A DNA stretch of 34,131 nucleotides, taken from the NCBI RefSeq assembly GCF_000613245.1, contig NZ_HG964936.1:1841271-1875401 (forward strand), given 5' to 3'. The number at the start of each line of letters is the position of its first letter. The stretch's first letter is position 1. Shown here one piece after another: positions 33,401 through 34,131 of this stretch. A program made the position numbers and the translations under genes. Source of the stretch: Mycobacterium asiaticum DSM 44297 (GTDB lineage: Bacteria > Actinomycetota > Actinomycetes > Mycobacteriales > Mycobacteriaceae). The notes beneath the pieces were generated by a model, which saw only the letters and a list, made by a program, of their open reading frames with translations, made no database searches and was not told where the DNA came from.

Positions 33401-34084
33401 CTAAACCAGCTCTGGCACCCGCAGGTGGGCCAGCGCCAATTCGAACTCGCCCACGTCGTCCTGGTCGATGCCGAGGTCGCGCAGCATCGCGGTGCGCAGC
33501 GACCGGGCCGGCTCCGCGCAGCGCTCCATCGCGTCGAGGCTGTCGTAGGTCACCGAGGCCACCGCCCGGGCCGACGTCGCGTCGACCAGCAGGCTCGCGC
33601 TGCAGAAGCCGTCGAATTCCTCGACCGCCGGCAACACCGCCCACCGGTAGAAATCGACGGCGCGCTCGAACTGCTCGGGGCGGGCCCGCAGCCAAGTGGC
33701 CCGTACGCAGGCGCCCGGCCCGGAGTGATGGTCGCGGTGCAGCAACGCGATGCGCCATTGGTCGACGACCGCGCTGCCGCCGAAGACCTCGACCGCGCGA
33801 TAGCGCACCGGCCATAGCCGCTCGGCGCTCGCCTGCATCGCGGCCTCGGACTCCCAGGAACTGGTGGCGATGCAGCGGCCAGACTCGCGGTCGACCAGCA
33901 GCGAGATCCCGAGGCAACCCTCCATCTGACGGAGAGCCGGCATGACCACGTCGCGAACGTGGGCGATGCCCATATTGATCGACGAGCGCTGCGCCTGAAT
34001 GGTGGTGGAGCGTGCGTACACGGCCGACTCCTCCTGTGTCGGAGCGGCGCCGCGGGGATTGATCAGGGCGCCGCGCGGTCCCAC
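33401..34084 (-). CDS. Two-repeat alpha/beta-barrel protein, Rv2557/Rv2558-like
   Basis: The protein has 227 residues. Its two halves are related: [21 protein letters not shown] matches [21 protein letters not shown], both after a VxPAL/VLPAV helix and each followed by a W/Y-rich ES or DS turn (WES, YDS). This is an internal duplication of a dimeric alpha/beta-barrel unit, as in antibiotic-biosynthesis monooxygenase-like proteins. In M. tuberculosis the pair Rv2557 and Rv2558 are, as I recall, stress- and granuloma-induced; only one copy is within this window. The GTG start follows a purine-rich AGGAAGG stretch. A CRP-like palindrome lies 26 bp upstream. Ligand unknown. Confidence 0.85.
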   Translation of the reverse strand: MGPRGALINPRGAAPTQEESAVYARSTTIQAQRSSINMGIAHVRDVVMPALRQMEGCLGISLLVDRESGRCIATSSWESEAAMQASAERLWPVRYRAVEVFGGSAVVDQWRIALLHRDHHSGPGACVRATWLRARPEQFERAVDFYRWAVLPAVEEFDGFCSASLLVDATSARAVASVTYDSLDAMERCAEPARSLRTAMLRDLGIDQDDVGEFELALAHLRVPELV

Positions 34085-34110
34085 CCCCCACCTTCCTCTC
34101 GCGAGCGGGG

Positions 34111-34126
34111 TGTGGCAATGGTCACA
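34111..34126 (-). promoter_or_regulatory. CRP (Rv3676)-like binding site upstream of the barrel protein gene
   Basis: The 16 bases read TGTGG, six spacer bases, TCACA, which matches nine of ten fixed positions of the CRP consensus TGTGA-N6-TCACA known for mycobacterial CRP (Rv3676). The site is 26 bp upstream of the GTG at 34084, near the window edge. Confidence 0.5.
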
Positions 34127-34131
34127 TCGCG

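Overview
The window is chromosomal DNA from a high-GC actinobacterium, most likely a Mycobacterium. The evidence is a PE/PE-PPE secreted hydrolase with a YxxxE type VII secretion signal, a glycine-rich PGRS-like gene end, a PknE/PknH-type membrane Ser/Thr kinase, an F420-type nitroreductase-family protein, and a gene order that, from memory, follows Rv2582 back to Rv2557/Rv2558 of M. tuberculosis. It is not M. tuberculosis itself: several genes in this order are inserted, replaced or absent. I cannot name the species. About 97% of the window is coding. No tRNA, rRNA, CRISPR array, insertion sequence or phage gene was seen.

Layout. (1) 1-4460: the 3' end of a glycine-rich gene, a Ser/Thr kinase downstream of membrane cyclophilin ppiB, then, divergently, a metallo-beta-lactamase-fold hydrolase overlapping hisS. 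(2) 4578-9836: a PE-PPE hydrolase (where M. tuberculosis carries dhaA, as I recall), a radical SAM protein, a Tat-exported purple-acid-phosphatase-like enzyme, a patatin-like lipase and a small secreted four-cysteine protein. (3) 9841-13565: an accessory metabolic block. A Xre-cupin regulator is divergent from a class II aldolase and an overlapping DapA-like lyase, with an extended palindrome across the promoter between them; a stand-alone cytochrome P450 follows a less GC-rich spacer. (4) 13738-18335: conserved core genes for a zinc metallopeptidase, an SRPBCC protein, a ketopantoate-reductase-like protein whose start codon is unclear, aspS, and a Ddn-family protein. (5) 18386-22207: a tandem pair of FUSC-like membrane proteins, an MmcQ/YjbR protein and an alpha/beta hydrolase. 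(6) 22350-30358: a four-gene cluster of two transglutaminase-fold proteins, a zinc-ribbon metallopeptidase and an ATP-grasp/alpha-E fusion. (7) 30467-34084: a proline-rich membrane protein, rarA, a YciI-like protein and a duplicated alpha/beta-barrel protein with a CRP-like site upstream.

The most interesting pieces are the transglutaminase/ATP-grasp/alpha-E/metallopeptidase cluster, which looks like a peptide-ligation and cleavage pathway of unknown substrate, and the Xre-cupin/aldolase/DapA module, whose regulatory DNA can be read almost base by base. Locus numbers (Rv) are recalled comparisons, not search results.
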